From Limonium bicolor (taxonomy: Eukaryota; Streptophyta; Magnoliopsida; Caryophyllales; Plumbaginaceae), in contig CM041776.1 in assembly GCA_023374045.1 (NCBI GenBank), positions 352,035,636-352,099,635 of the forward strand: DNA of 64,000 nucleotides, given 5' to 3'. The notes beneath the pieces are model-generated. The model was given only the letters and a program-made list of their open reading frames with translations. It did no database searches and was not told the origin of the DNA. Both the position numbers and the translations under genes were made by a program. Positions 35,871 to 48,130 of this stretch are shown in pieces. Each line of letters starts with the position of its first letter. Position 1 is the stretch's first letter.

Positions 35871-36384
35871 ACAAGCTGGAGCGTTTTTCGTCTTTTACAG
35901 AAAACGCTCGTTTATTTACCCGGTTTAGCACTATTCACTAATTGGGCCCGTTTTCCGGAATTTTCTCATTTCTTTAATTTTAATGGTTATTATACTCCCA
36001 TTAATGTTTATTTATAGTTATTTAATGAACTATAATTTTTACGGGTTCATTTGACCACTTAAAGTCACGTTTTCGGGTTTTCTCAAAAAACATGCGCTAA
36101 AGCTTTATTAGCGTTTTAATACATTATTTGGATCCTTTTTATTCGGGAATTGTTACCATATATTATTTAGGCCTTATTAAGCCTTTAAAATTCATCCAAT
36201 ACCCTTTTCAAGGTTGTATTCCTCCTAGGGTCATTTAACGCTCAATTTAGCGTTTTTCACTTTTTAAGCGTTTTCTTATTTCTTTTGGATTTATTCTCTT
36301 TACCAAAATTACTTAGGCACCATTAGGCCCTCAAATATCGTGTTAGAGTAATTTAATCACCCTAATTAAGTTTGGGGTATTTCA

Positions 36385-39300
36385 TTGAGGCAAAGCTCTG
36401 AAATTATGGGGTAGTCGTAGAGAAATGGCAGAAAGGTCGACCATCAACGAACTTAGAATGGTGATCAATCAGGTTGCTGAAAAACCTTCAACAAAAGAAA
36501 ATCTGAAGAAATGAAAGGACCTTAATCAAAAATTGGATTGGCTTCTCTTTAAAGAAGGAAGAAACATGTTGGGCCCAAAGATCAAGGATACAATGGCTTA
36601 GGGAAGGCGATAGAAACACGACATTCTTGGTTAGTCAAACCCAGGCAAGGAAGCATATGAAATCCATACATAGGTTAATAAATTCTCAGGGTTATCTGGT
36701 CTCAAGCTGGGATGACATAGAGGAAACGGCTAGATCATACTTTAGTAGTCTCTTTTCCACATTCACGCCACATATCAATCATCATCTTCTTGCATGTGTC
36801 AAAAATAGATTCCTCCTCGATCAGCATTATCATCTTGGCCTCCTTATTCTAGAGAAGAATTTTTTGAAGTTGTTCGTTCCATCCATCCAATCAAGGCACC
36901 ATGGGCATATGGCATTAATGGTACTTTCATTAAAACATTATGGAGCATAATTGGAGAGGATTTCATAGATACAGTCCTCAACGTCCTCAATTCAGCTACT
37001 TTGCCTCCAAGCCTCAACCGCACACACATTGTCCTTATCTCAAAGAAAGTTAGCGCCTCACCCATGACGGATTTCAGACTTATATCCTTATACAATACCA
37101 TCTATCGGGTTATCTCAAAGATTCTGGTAAATAGAGCTTGTGATGCTATTGAAACAATGATCTCTGATGACCAAGGTGCATTCGTTCTCGGAAGACTCAT
37201 TCTTTTATAACAACACTATTATCCATGAACTTCTGCATACTATGAGGACCATAAAAGCAGCCCATAAGGACTTTTTCGCACTCAAACTGGACATGCCCAA
37301 AGACTTTAACCAAATTGAATGACCCTTCCTAATTGGCATGCTATGAATCATGGGCTTCCATGAGAACTGAATCCACCTTGTACAAAAGTGCATCAAAGCT
37401 AGTCTCATTTACGGTGCTCATCAACGGTTACCCGGGCCAAACTTTCTGGCTTCAGAGAGGTCTAAGAAGAGGACCCCTCTCCCCCTTTCTCTTTATGTGT
37501 TGCATGAAGGATTTATCCTCTAGCCTACTCCCAACGGCCCAAGAAGGTTTTATATGGGGATTTACATGCAAAGGACTGAGGCTTGATATTACTAATCTAT
37601 TCTTCATCGATGATTGCGCTATATTCAAAATAACAACTAAAATTAATGCACAAAGAATGTTGGGGACGCCTCATTGAGGAGTTCATAGAAGCATCCGGGG
37701 AGAGTACTAATGCAATTAAATCAGGGCTGATGTTCCTGACAGGACTGCCAACAAATCTACAAAACCCTATTACTAGGACCTTGGGAGTGAAAGAGGTCAA
37801 CAACCTTGGTCTCTACCTTAGATTTCCAAGTACAGTAGGATGGCATAAAAAGTAGATATTCACTTACATTAAGGATAGTATTCAATCGCGTATTATGAGT
37901 CGGCAATGCCTAGTTCTCAATCTAGAAGAAGCTTCCTTATTAAGGCGGTTCTTCAAGCCATTCCCTCTTACGTTATAGGAGTAATGAAACTCCTTATGGC
38001 TTTGATTAATCCAAGGTGACATTAGACAAGACTGGTGGTCAGGCTCTACTGCAAAGAAAGGCATTAGCTGGCGTGATACATTATGTACGAGCCTTGATAG
38101 TGGTGGATGGGGATTCAAAGATATATAATCCTTCAATGATGCACTTTTGACTCAGCAATGTTGGAAGATCCTATAACATCCAGACCTAATGGTGACGAGA
38201 GTCCTTAAAGCCAAGTACTTTCAGAATTCATATATCATCCACGCTCAACTGGGAGCTAAACCAAGCCAGGTATGACACTCTCTTTGAGGTGCCATGCCAC
38301 TGCTGAAGATCGGTGCCAGAAAGGAAATTAGTGATGGTATGTCAACTTGCATCCTCTATGGATAAATTCAAGGTAAGCCAGGAGGTAAGCCTTGGGAATG
38401 GTCTATTCTCTTACATGTTCGTAACCAAGAGATGGTTGCTAACCTGATTGACTGTAACGTGAGAAGCTGGAGGATAGACAAAATCACTAAATGGTTTTGT
38501 AAAGAAGATGCTGACCTCATCAGTAGAATGGTTCTTAGTGTCTCGAGCAAACAGACGGCTGGTGCCGTGGAGGGTCAAAGAATTGGGACTTCACTGTCAA
38601 GTTAGCTATCAACTAGTTTCTACGATCAAATCTCAACGGAATGAATCCCCATCGAGTCGTTCCCAGATTGAAGCTGCAATGAACAAAATCTAGAAGTGTG
38701 TCAACCCTCTTTGTATCAGACTCCTAGTTTGGAAGATACTTCAAGGCATCATCCTATGCAAAGCTTCAATTCTCAAAAGAGGAATTAACTCAGTTGACAT
38801 CTGCTGCGAAACAGATGAAGGTGTTGAAGACATGGTCCATGTTTTCATTCATTGCCATGTTGTTAAAAAGTGGCAGAACATCATGTCACTGGACCACCCG
38901 TTTGCTATTAGGGATGATGAGGCTCTTCGAGACTGTTGATTACCTTTTGCCTTTCAAATAGCACAAAAGCCTTCAAATCCTGGCTTGCTTTCTATGGAAA
39001 CTTTGGTTCGCCAGATGTCAATTAATTCATGGAAAAAGTTAAGGGATTTGATATTGGTATGATCAGGCTTAGACCTACATAGATATGGCCAGCTTGGTAG
39101 GCTTACCAAGGGTCCTAGAAAACTCTTCCTGTCCCTCAGCCTAATGAGCTTTTGGTCTTTGTATATGGAAGTATTGGAGTGAGGGTTTTGGATTGAGCGC
39201 TATATGCAAGTCAACAAAAAGGTAAATTCTTAGCAGCAGAGATAGTAAATGGAAAAGATCCATGGGAACGAGTAGTGGTGGAAGCCAAAGCCATCTTGAC

Positions 39301-39640
39301 AGGGTTAAAATTAGCATCACGTCTACAATTTGATGAAATCCAAATCCATTCGGATTGTCTCGCTAATGTCAACTACTTAAAAATAATAGGATCAGTATGT
39401 CTAGTCACCAAAATAGCTCTAGATGAGGCACTGGAATTATCGGCTGCTCTCAGCAAAGTAACTTGGACTCATATTTCTAGATCAAATAATATCTCGACTC
39501 ATATGCTAACAAACCTAGGTAGAAAAGGATCACTTGGTTCTTGGTGTGACAATATTCCAAATTGTATATGTTCCCTTATTTATAATGTAAATATTTATTC
39601 TTCAAAAAAATTAATATATATATATATATATATATAAGAA
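36385..39640 (+). mobile_element. LINE F, 3' part: reverse transcriptase, zinc knuckle and RNase H (degraded)
   Basis: It resumes the element broken at 25664, so total length without LTR A is about 4.1 kb, normal for ORF2. In order: a linker (KDLNQKLDWLLFKEGR, 36500s); reverse transcriptase with NRTHIVLISKKVSASPMTDF, ISDDQGAFVLGRLI, KLDMPKDFNQIE and LFFIDDCAIF, where FIDD stands in place of the usual F/YADD; a zinc-knuckle segment near 38700-38880 (CCETDEG...HVFIHCHV); and RNase H at 39275-39540 with MVEAKAILTGLKLA and IHSDC supplying the Glu and Asp. Many stops and frameshifts. The 3' end is an A-rich/(TA)n tail at 39604-39636. Confidence 0.85.
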
Positions 39641-39902
39641 CAATATTATAGATCAATAAATATAAGAACATCATCACTTTTAGCCCTATTTATTTTAACA
39701 TATTTGTCTATTTTATTTTAATATATGTTTTTGCTATTATGTATATAATAACAGTATATTATCGAAGAAAAGCACATGACCCACATGAGATTCAATCCAG
39801 GCCATCTCAATATGCTATAAATATGACATAAAATTTGCTACAAATATGTCAAAATGAACGGGGATGCCCATGATTGAAATACAACAACCAAACTTCTAAA
39901 AA
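39641..39902. other. AT-rich spacer, nothing recognised
   Basis: Low-complexity AT-rich sequence between the LINE tail and a tandem duplication. No frame or repeat boundary could be supported. Confidence 0.3.
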
Positions 39903-40292
39903 AATGATATCATTTGACGGTTCTTATGAGCCTTTAGTGACAGTTAGAATCGCTCGATATAAGACTGCTGAAAATGGTACACATACTTTTTTTGTGGTTC
40001 TTATGAACTTTTTATCGGTTTTCAACCGCTTTGTATGATTTCTTAAAAAAGTGCACATGTCTTTGTACCTTTTTTACGGTTGCAAACTACCGCAAAATAA
40101 TATCATTCGACGGTTCTTATGAGCCTTTACTGACAGTCTAGAATCGCTCGATATAAGACTGCTGAAAATGGTACACATACTTTTTTTGTGGTTCTTATGA
40201 ACTTTTTATCGGTTTTCAACCGCTTTGTATGATTTCTTAAAAAGTACACATGTCTTTGTACCTTTTTTACGGTTGCAAACTACCGCAAAAAC
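39903..40292. repeat. Tandem duplication, two ~195 bp copies
   Basis: The copies (39903-40098 and 40099-40292) are nearly identical, differing by a few substitutions and single-base indels. Each starts TATCATT(T/C)GACGGTTCTTAT and ends GGTTGCAAACTACCGCAAA. Internal CGGTT/AACCG blocks recur, recalling subterminal repeats of CACTA elements, but no terminus is seen. Origin undetermined. Confidence 0.85.
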
Positions 40293-41068
40293 AATGTTTT
40301 TTAAAAAAACTCATGCAACGCAAGCAAATATGCCAGTTTCCATTATGAAGACGCTTTTGAATATAAACAAAATTAGTCAAGAGAAGCCGATCCCATGCTC
40401 CTAGAGCATGACCAAATGGAAGTGATGGAGGAAGAAGATAGGAGACAAACAATGTTGGTCACAAAAGACCTAGCATGTAAAATCTGAAATGAAAGAAAGT
40501 GATTGAGATCTAAAGAGAATTATTTTGAAGTCTAGCAAGGGATATCCGCCGAGCCAAAATACTAAGAAAGAGGTCAAGGAGAGAGGTCCTAAGTATGCAA
40601 CCAATTGCATCCAAAGCCAAGCTGAAGAAGAAGAAAGACCCTAGAAGCAAGAAGTCACTCGTGGATTTCAACAAGTACTCATGAATTGACATACCGTGGA
40701 AGAAATAGTAGAGTCAATTGTAAGTGAAGAGTCTCATGACCAAAGATAAAATGTGAAATGGATAGGAAGGAAATATGAGTAGGTATGAGACCTTTATGAA
40801 GAGGGTAGTATTTCTCGACTCCGCGTTTAGTGAAATGTGTGATTATGTGTCAATAACAATATATATATACATCGATTCAGATTTTCAAAGACTGGATGGG
40901 AGTTAGTCTCGGTAAAAAAGTAAGAAAAGTTTAGAGATCTACCTTCTTTACGGGGTATGGAGTATCTGGAACATGAGGAATGAAGCGGTGTTTCATCAAG
41001 AAGTCTCGTTGGTTGATAAGGCAACTAACTATGTTAAGTGGGAATAGTTTCCGTTGAGGAACATCACT
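40293..41068. other. Unassigned region with a short LINE-like fragment
   Basis: Most of it is unrecognised and purine-rich. At 40949-41045 (+) a frame YGVWSIWNMRNEAVFHQEVS, ending in a stop, resembles the W-x2-W...RNE segment downstream of the zinc knuckle in plant LINE ORF2. It sits directly before the ORF1-like sequence of LINE G and could be a fragment of another LINE. A (TA)n stretch lies at about 40860. Confidence 0.4.
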
Positions 41069-42894
41069 ATGAGAGAGAGAAAGAGGGAGAAGGAAAGAAA
41101 GGAACGGAAAAGTCGTGACTCTCATCCTCATCGTAGCCGTCGTCATCAACTTAGCCGTCGCGGGTATTGGAGGAGTCACCCATCGAGAGGCCGTTCTGGT
41201 CGTGAGTCTTGAAATGGGCGCGGGAGAAATAGGAGAAGCAGAAGTTGTGCTTGCGATTGGAGGCGGAGAAAAGTTAAATCAAGGCGGCATGGTAGATCAA
41301 GACCTGGGCGGAGACGGCGTGGTCGAATCTATCGATCTTCCGCGGAGAATGGAGACAGAACAAGTTTGAGGTGGCGGAGGACGTTGAGGCGACGGTGGGA
41401 AGCCCTTTCTCCCCTGAAGGTGGGTAGCAACCCGGCGGTCTCTTCCCGATGAACTCCCCTGCGCAACCCGGTGAGCAGTAAAGTGGAGAAGGTGCCGACT
41501 AGTAAACACGCTGATTGCGAAGGCCAAGAGAGCTCTCTATTCATTGATAATCTATGCAGAGATACTGATGCGCGAGCCCTCCGCTGGTTGCTTCGAATGG
41601 ACAAGAATATTAGACGCATCTACATCTTGAGGAAACGACGGCCTAACAACAAGCTGTATTTGCTTTTGTAAAGATGACCAGACCCTTCCATGTCAAGTAG
41701 GCGGTGAACAAGGTCCATGGACGGGTCTTCTTGGGCCATAAAATTTTCGCACGACAAGCTAAGTACGAGGAGAAGGCTTCTTCGGTTGGTGTTGGAGTTT
41801 CGTCGAAGCAGAGAGTTCCTGCGAGTAATGCGGTAATCCAGAATGGTCCCCCAGTTTCTGATTTTCCATCGCCAGCTATAGGTGTTAGTGATGATGGAGG
41901 CGTTATAGGTGGTACCGGTGCAATGCCTCAGAAGGGTGTTGACGTGGTGGTTGGTGGCGCATGTTTGGAGGGGCGTGATGCGCAGACGTCGGTCTTGGGA
42001 AATCAGAACGGTCGAGCAACGATTCAAATTCTGGTTAAATTGTTGATGTCGCTCGCGCTGCTCCTCACCCGAGGAGTCGCCTCCAGTTGGTTCTGCTACG
42101 CTTTCCCACGCATGCCCTAAAGAGGATAAAGCAAAATCAGATTGTGTTAATTATGGTGGTGCCTTTGATAGTGGTGGATATTTTTGGTATGGGATGTCTG
42201 TCGGTTGTTGGAGCAGTGTGCCCTACCCATCCCAAAACTGGGTGTATCCAGGCGTTGGCTACTAGCCGACTTACTCGACGCAAGGCTATGATCCGTATGA
42301 ATGGTGGGGTCAGTCGCAGGGCTGGGGCTCTTGGCCTTACAATTCCGGCGCGGGCTGGTATCTAGGAGGGCGTGAGCAATCAGCGCCTATCACTCCTGCA
42401 CAGAATGTGGGTGTTGGGGTCTGCGGGGACCCTTGTCAAGGGAATATGGGGAGTGATGGTCGGGCGCCAATATCCATTCGGTCACCTATTGGTAATAATT
42501 CGGGATCCGATCCAGTTATGGAGGATATCATCAACAATGACAGGGGAAGGGCGGAAAATAATGTCCAGTGGATCGATAAGCTTGGTAATGGCGTGGGGGT
42601 CGGTGTTGACCCGAATGGTGGGGCTTCTGATGGTCATTATAGTAGGCCGGGGTCTGAGCCGACTGGCCCTCAGGCTCATTTGATGGAGGATGGCATGGAT
42701 GATATTAGTCTTAGGAGCCTTTTCGAGGACCCGGAATTTCTCCCTAGGTTCGATCCAGCTGGAGATCCTTCCATATCGGGAGATGACCCCGAGGAGGCAT
42801 TTGTTAAAGAGGAAGCAAGACAGACTCTCATCCTTGCCAAGCAGCTCGGATGCACCGTCCCTAATGAGAAGCTTGCCCTAAACAATTTTGAAGA
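41069..42894 (+). mobile_element. LINE G, ORF1 with Arg/Ser-rich N-terminus and RRM domain (degraded)
   Basis: From ATG 41069 one frame encodes a strongly basic RS/RG-rich stretch (RSRRHQLSRRGYWRSHPSRG, then RRHGRSRPGRRRRGR) with two stops. It runs into an RRM at about 41530-41770: SLFIDNLCRDTDARALRWLL (RNP2 region), IRRIYILRKRRP, then after a frameshift FAFVKM (RNP1) and NKVHGRVFLGHKIFARQAKY. The rest (to 42894) is Gly-rich then acidic (EDPEFLPRF...GDDPEEAFVKEEARQ). RRM-type ORF1 proteins are known from plant L1-like elements and bind element RNA. Solo LTR B interrupts it at 42894/42895. A host SR-like splicing factor is the alternative, less likely because of the stops and LINE-like tail. 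Confidence 0.7.
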
Positions 42895-44469
42895 TGTAAC
42901 ACCCCAACTCAATCCAAACGTGGTCTCGCAACTTAACAGCATATATATATACACGTCACAGCGGAATTCTTTACACACCAGGACCTTGTCACGGTCTGAC
43001 TGCAGAATATACCGAACATTAGTACAACAACCTTAACCAAATACATATCCTTCTTGCAATCCCCTTACATCCTATACATCTTACTAACTCAATTGCCATA
43101 ACGAGTGTACATGCACAACTCGTGGGCCACGCTTAACCCGTAACACTTGTATCCCCTTCTCTCTCTCGCGACGGCCGCCTCCTGATGTTCACCTGTGTAG
43201 TAAAAACAGCCCCCAAAGGGGGTCAGCACGAATGCTGGTACGATCCTCTCATGGCCCCCAAGCTAACGTGGCTACGACGACTAATTGTCGATAGCATGGA
43301 GGTTGATTAGATGCACAACATAATAGTAAGTGCAGTAAACAACAAACCAAATATGAACAATCAAAGTTCATACACAATGAACGACTTAGATGCGTTCCCT
43401 TAATTAGAGAGTTAATTATTTAACTCCTTAAGTTGTATTTCCTCTTAATCTCAGTCCATCCTTATCTCACCTCAATCTTAGTCTTATCTTAATCTTAGTA
43501 ACAACCACCCTTTTAAAAGGAGTGGATGTAGCTTATCTTAGTCTTAAAAATACAAACCATCCTTTAAAAAGGAATGGTTGCAACTTATCTTAACCTTACC
43601 TTAATCTTAATCTTAACTTATTCTCAGTATACAAACCGTTCCTGGAGGGGAATGGTTGTATCCTAAGTCCAAACCTGGGATTCAGGCGATCCCACTGCAC
43701 CATCTTAATGCCACCTACCCTGGACGGAAGTCCAGCGTAGCTGAGCCGGCAACCGGCCCTAGGCTACAAGTCCGAAGACAAGTCCTTAAGCGAAGACGGG
43801 TCTGCTATAGATACTGACCCCCTTTCCTTAGCATGCATGACCGGAGTCAGTCCCGGGTTTCCTCACTCAAGTTCTAGTTAGTAGTAGTCTCAAGACCATG
43901 TTTGTTGGTTAACCTCTTCCGGTTTATATCAACCCATATTAGGGAGCGTTTCTTAGTCTCACTCATTTCCTTACTAAACGTTGGTTAGTAAGTTCTCACG
44001 GTATGTTGTGTTAGTTTTCAAGCATCACACAACAATACAATAAACATAATATTCCGGTTGCATGCTTTATCTTGTTTAGTGAGCACACAGAAACAAATAG
44101 CACACAAGCCGAGGGACACCTCGTTAGCAAGCAGGTCACCAGAAGAACTGTACCGTTCACCGTTGGTCGTTCGGTTGCTTACTCTCTTCCGGAGTCCAAA
44201 TTCCCAAGCCCTAAAACATTCATTCAGTTTTAGGTTGTTAATCACTTAACTTACTTCAACTCATTTAACTTGCTTAACCCATAATGATACCCACCTAACA
44301 CCTCTTAAGTTTTACAACTTAATCTTACAACTTAACCTTAAACTTTTAAGTTTATACTTATCTTGATCTCTTAGGTCTTTACACCTCTAATCATCAATGC
44401 CCTCTTAATGGGGTACCATTAATACCACTAAACTTCCTTAGGGTTTCTTTCTTTTTTTTCATTTTTAGG

Positions 44470-44733
44470 GTCGACCGACCTTACCGACCGACCTTACCCA
44501 AGGTCGGTCCATTCCAGAACTCATTACCGGTTGAAAATTTCACCCCGACCGACCTTGCAAGTCTGGTCCCCAAGGTCGGTCCATTCCCGAGAGATTCCCC
44601 GTGGGATATTTAAGCCCGACCGAACTTGCCTAGTTCGGTCCCAAGTTCGGTCGATTCCAGAAACTCTTTCCGGTAGTGTAAACTGAGCTCGACCGACCTT
44701 GCAGGTCCGGTCCCTAAGGTCGGTCGGCTCCAG
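44470..44733. repeat. Hairpin array in LTR B (four units)
   Basis: Four units of ~75-85 bp, each with CGACCGACCTTGC...(A)AGGTCGGTC and a spacer ending CCATTCCAGAAC or a variant. In the third unit both arms carry the same change (GACCGAACTT pairs with AAGTTCGGTC), a compensatory pair that keeps the stem. The position is about 1.6 kb from the TGTAACACCCC end, as in LTR C. Confidence 0.8.
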
Positions 44734-46679
44734 AACCATGTTTCTAACTTCCCATTTGACTCCAAACTTCTCCACATGCTCCCCCATGTGTCTTAATACC
44801 ATTTAGGCACTTAAACTCACCTTAGAACTTCCACCAAACTCTCCAAAACAACTTCCAAAGATCTTCTTAAACATTTGCTAAATTCTTGCAAACACTCCTA
44901 ACACTTATCAAATAATTCCTTACATTTCCAAATTGTAACCTTACCAAAACTTCAACCAACCCAAGTGTGCCCTCCTTAACAGTTTGAGCACTTCATAAAC
45001 ATTATTTTCCATCTTCAGCTCATTTACCAAAACTTCCTCAAGTCACCTTGCATATCCATGCACCAATTCCTCTCTTTTCCATTTGTTGATCATCAACCTA
45101 AACTCATGAACTTACCTATACATTTCTTGTCATCCTCTTAGCACCTTAACTTTGTTCTTCTTTACCTTAACTATCCTACACCCTTCTTGGACATTTCCAC
45201 CTCCTTTTACTCACCTACTCACCATTCTCATGTACACTCTTTTACATTCCTAGTCATTTTCCTTGACATTTGACAACATCCTCCTTCAATCTTCACTCCC
45301 ATCACCTAAGTCCACTCATTACCATCTAAACTAAACCTTATTGTTCCACTACTAGCATCATCACTACTTACACAAGCTTCCCAAAACTTTCATTGATATA
45401 TTCCCTAGTTCTTACCTAAATCACCTTAAAGCATTATACACCTTCTCCTCCAAATTTTGCACAAGTCTTACCATTCCTTTTTCCATGACTTTGGTGTGTT
45501 CAATACACCCACTAACCCTCTAATTCTTCCTAGACAACTCTAGGTCATTCTCATCCTCAAGAACTCCTTGGTTAACTCATTTCCACTCAAATTCCTTCTA
45601 ATGATCCCAAGTGGATCCTAGGGCATCTTAACTCACCATTACCACTTAAACACTTTGTTTTCTACTCAAATTTCGCCATAGCTTCTTTAGTACATTATCA
45701 TGCCCAAATGCATTGTTTTTCCTCATTCAACCATCTCACACACATCCAGTTCTTTCTCATCATATTTTATCACCCAAACCAACTTATTCACAATAAACTC
45801 AATATATTGCAACAATCTTCAATTGCATAGCACTAAGGCTCTTAAATGGCATGGCTCTTAGGCCCTTAAATAACTTAAACTTAAACACTGAATTTCCCAC
45901 ATATAAAAGCTTTCAACCTGCAAATACACCCATCAATCTCATAGTAATTATAATGCTCTTAAAATCCACCTTAAACTTATATTACTAACTCATTCTCATT
46001 GGCTCCTTAATCACAAGTTCATAAGCTTGTTTAAGTTCTTTTTCTTCGGTTATATAACCCAATACACAATGTAGGCTCTAGGCCACATTGGTACCCACCT
46101 AAACTCATCCCTTGAAACTTAAACCACCATTAGGTAAGTAATTTACCTTGTTTTCTCAAGCTTATCTTATCTTCCTCCTTAGACCTTCTTCTTGAATGAA
46201 TATCGGCCACCACTTAAATCTCCCTTGCCAATGTTCTAATCAATATTCAATGACTCCCATGAGTACTAAACAATACACTAACCTCAAGGAGTAAACCCTA
46301 GGTTAAAAATGTGTTCTAAGGTTTAAAAGTGGATGATTACCTTTGAAGTCTCAAGGTAGACTTGGGCATTGAATGAAAGAGGACCTCCACTAGTCCTTGG
46401 TGAATAAAACAAGCTAGAACAAGGCATAAAAACAAAGCCCCATGAGTAGTAAATTTTCGGCCATGTAGAAGAAGTGGTGGAAACATGGTTTTTCTTACAT
46501 TTTCCTTACCTTGAATGAATGGAGAACCAAATGGGCTCTTCAAACTTGATTTTCCTCCATCAATGGAGTTTCCTCTTGGCACCAAAATGGAGCTTTGAAG
46601 GATTTGAAAAGATAGAAAGATAGGTCTTGGCCTAACTAAGAGAAATCTATACTTGGTTTTTGATTTGGAGCAAAGATGA

Positions 46680-46830
46680 ACACTTGGTGAGCAATTGAAG
46701 GTGGAGCACCCATGGATGGAGCTCTCTCGGTTTTGGAGCAGGAGAAGAGAAGAAGAAACCGTGGGAAGAAGATAAATGAAGAGAGAGAAGAAGAAAGGTG
46801 GGCTAATATAAGATATTTGCTTTATAAAAG
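46680..46830 (-). promoter_or_regulatory. LTR B promoter and CT-rich leader
   Basis: On the - strand CTTTTATAAAGC (46821-46830) is a TATA-like box about 620 bp inside the LTR, followed by a pyrimidine-rich stretch (CTTTCTTCTTCTCTCTCTTC). Further on, ATTCAAGGTAAGG near 46505-46515 resembles a splice donor. This defines the likely start of transcription, so the hairpin array lies within the transcribed part. Confidence 0.45.
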
Positions 46831-47448
46831 CAAATAGTAACTCCTTTACTTATCTCTTCTTTTCTTCCTTATTTGATGAAGTCTATGGTGACTCATCCCT
46901 TAGAAAACCGGCCCCCCTCTTAAATAAGGCTAGTCATGGTCTTTGTTGACCAACTAATTAGCTTATATTGATTAAAACTTAAACTAGTCACTATTTGGCA
47001 CTATTCACTAATTAGTGCACATATTTCTGAAATTTTTGATTTCCCATTGATTTAGGCTTCCTAATGTGATACTAATTAGTACACATGTTGATTAAAGAGT
47101 AATGATGGACATTTAGCCACTCAAAACTCAATTCTAAGACAATTTCTCAAAAATGTGCTTTAAGACTTCTTAAAGCACATTTTGTGTTTTAACTTGTTTT
47201 CAAGCTTGGTTTTCTTTGATAATTGATTTAAATGTCCATTAGCATATTACTAAAGTCTTATAATGGTATTTGGGTGCTAATCAAAGTCACTCCAAGCTTA
47301 GAGCACGTTTTTGCCCAAATTGCCCTTAAGGCACTTTCTTGTGTTTTCCTTGATTTAAATTGTCTACCAATCTTTCTAAGGCATATTCTAGCCTTACTAC
47401 ATCATAATTTGATGTTTACTTAGCATACTTAGGTTTGGGGTATTTCAG

Positions 47449-48130
47449 ATCATTCGAGAATAGAGAGCGAGCTATCGCCGAAGATGCCACGTCGAAAGTG
47501 AAGAGTCAAAAGAGGAGTCCGATAGGTGCTCTAGGAGTACATCTAAAGATAAGGGGAAGAGGGTTCGTGGGGCTGGACCCCTAGGTTTTAGTAAGTTTTC
47601 GCGCGTTAGTAAGGTGGCCTTGTGAGGCAAGAAGAAGGCTAGGTAGAATTAAGGGTCCCTCTTAGCTAGTAAGATTAGTAGGGCTAGAAAGGTATGGTAA
47701 ACTTATGTTGGTTTCTTTTGTCATTTTGTTTTGCCCTTGTGGCAACTGGGCCTAGTGCCCCTAACTATAAAAAAAAACTAACTATGCTAAGAGAGATGTA
47801 TGGAGGCGGATTAAAAGCTGGTGGCCCGAATTCCCCATACCATATGAAGTTTTTATTAACTCAGCTAACCTCGAAGAAGATATGTTGTATCCATAGGAGT
47901 GAGGTAACATTATAAGCCCATGTGTTTTGTATTCTTTTTCCTCTAGTCTTTTTTCTCACTAGACTTTGGCTATGAAAGTTTTAATGAGACATACACGGGG
48001 CTTAGGGTGCGATACAACCCATTAGCATCTTTTGGGATGTAGTTGGAAGATGTAATGGGGTGTGCTTTTGTAAGACGTTTTTCGTCGTTCATAAATAAAA
48101 CATATATATATATTATCTATATATATATAT
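47449..48130 (+). mobile_element. LINE G, end of ORF1 and 3' tail; ORF2 missing
   Basis: After LTR B a frame continues ENRERAIAEDATSKVKSQKR for about 45 codons, then decays. No endonuclease or reverse transcriptase follows. Instead a LINE-like 3' end appears (TTTTGTAAGACGTTTTTCGTC, AATAAAAC, then (TA)n at 48105-48132). ORF2 was therefore lost by internal deletion or template switching, leaving ORF1 joined to the 3' tail. Confidence 0.5.

Larger units (their letters stand above)
25665..36384 (-). mobile_element. Solo LTR A (Tekay/Del-like ends) with a nested CACTA element
   Basis: On the + strand it runs TGTAACACCCC ... GGGGTATTTCA, so the LTR itself lies on the - strand (TGAAATACCCC...GGGGTGTTACA). 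It is flanked by a perfect 5 bp duplication TTGAG (25660-25664 and 36385-36389) inside LINE F. Removing the CACTA element (28940-35265 plus one TAG) leaves about 4.39 kb, comparable with LTRs B (4.55 kb) and C (4.05 kb). There is no internal domain, so it is a solo LTR formed by recombination between two LTRs. Regional hallmarks shared with C include GTTAGTCACCCACGTGACTA, TCGGTCTGATGG, the GGGTACGCCGACNANTTGGTCGA box and ATTCGTGCATTTATCTT. Confidence 0.85.
42895..47448 (-). mobile_element. Solo LTR B (4.55 kb, Tekay/Del-like ends)
   Basis: It runs TGTAACACCCC ... GGGGTATTTCA on the + strand, thus a - strand LTR like A and C. No polypurine tract or primer-binding site adjoins either end, so it is solo. 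Flanking pentamers are GAAGA (42890-42894) and GATCA (47449-47453), matching at three positions, so the duplication is eroded or one edge has changed. It keeps the shared landmarks (CCAAAGGGGGTCAGCAC, TACGACGACTAATTGTCGAT) but diverges strongly from A and C elsewhere. It splits LINE G. No genes inside. Confidence 0.8.

Noticed and set aside
35586..35931. Lys/Arg/Glu-rich + frame and its Ser/Leu-rich antisense
   Set aside because: Produced by the purine-rich leader of LTR A; no domain, and the frame is not kept in LTRs B or C.
42895..47448. Perfect target duplication for LTR B
   Set aside because: Flanks GAAGA and GATCA match at only three of five positions, so the insertion is supported by LTR termini and the split ORF1, not by a clean duplication.
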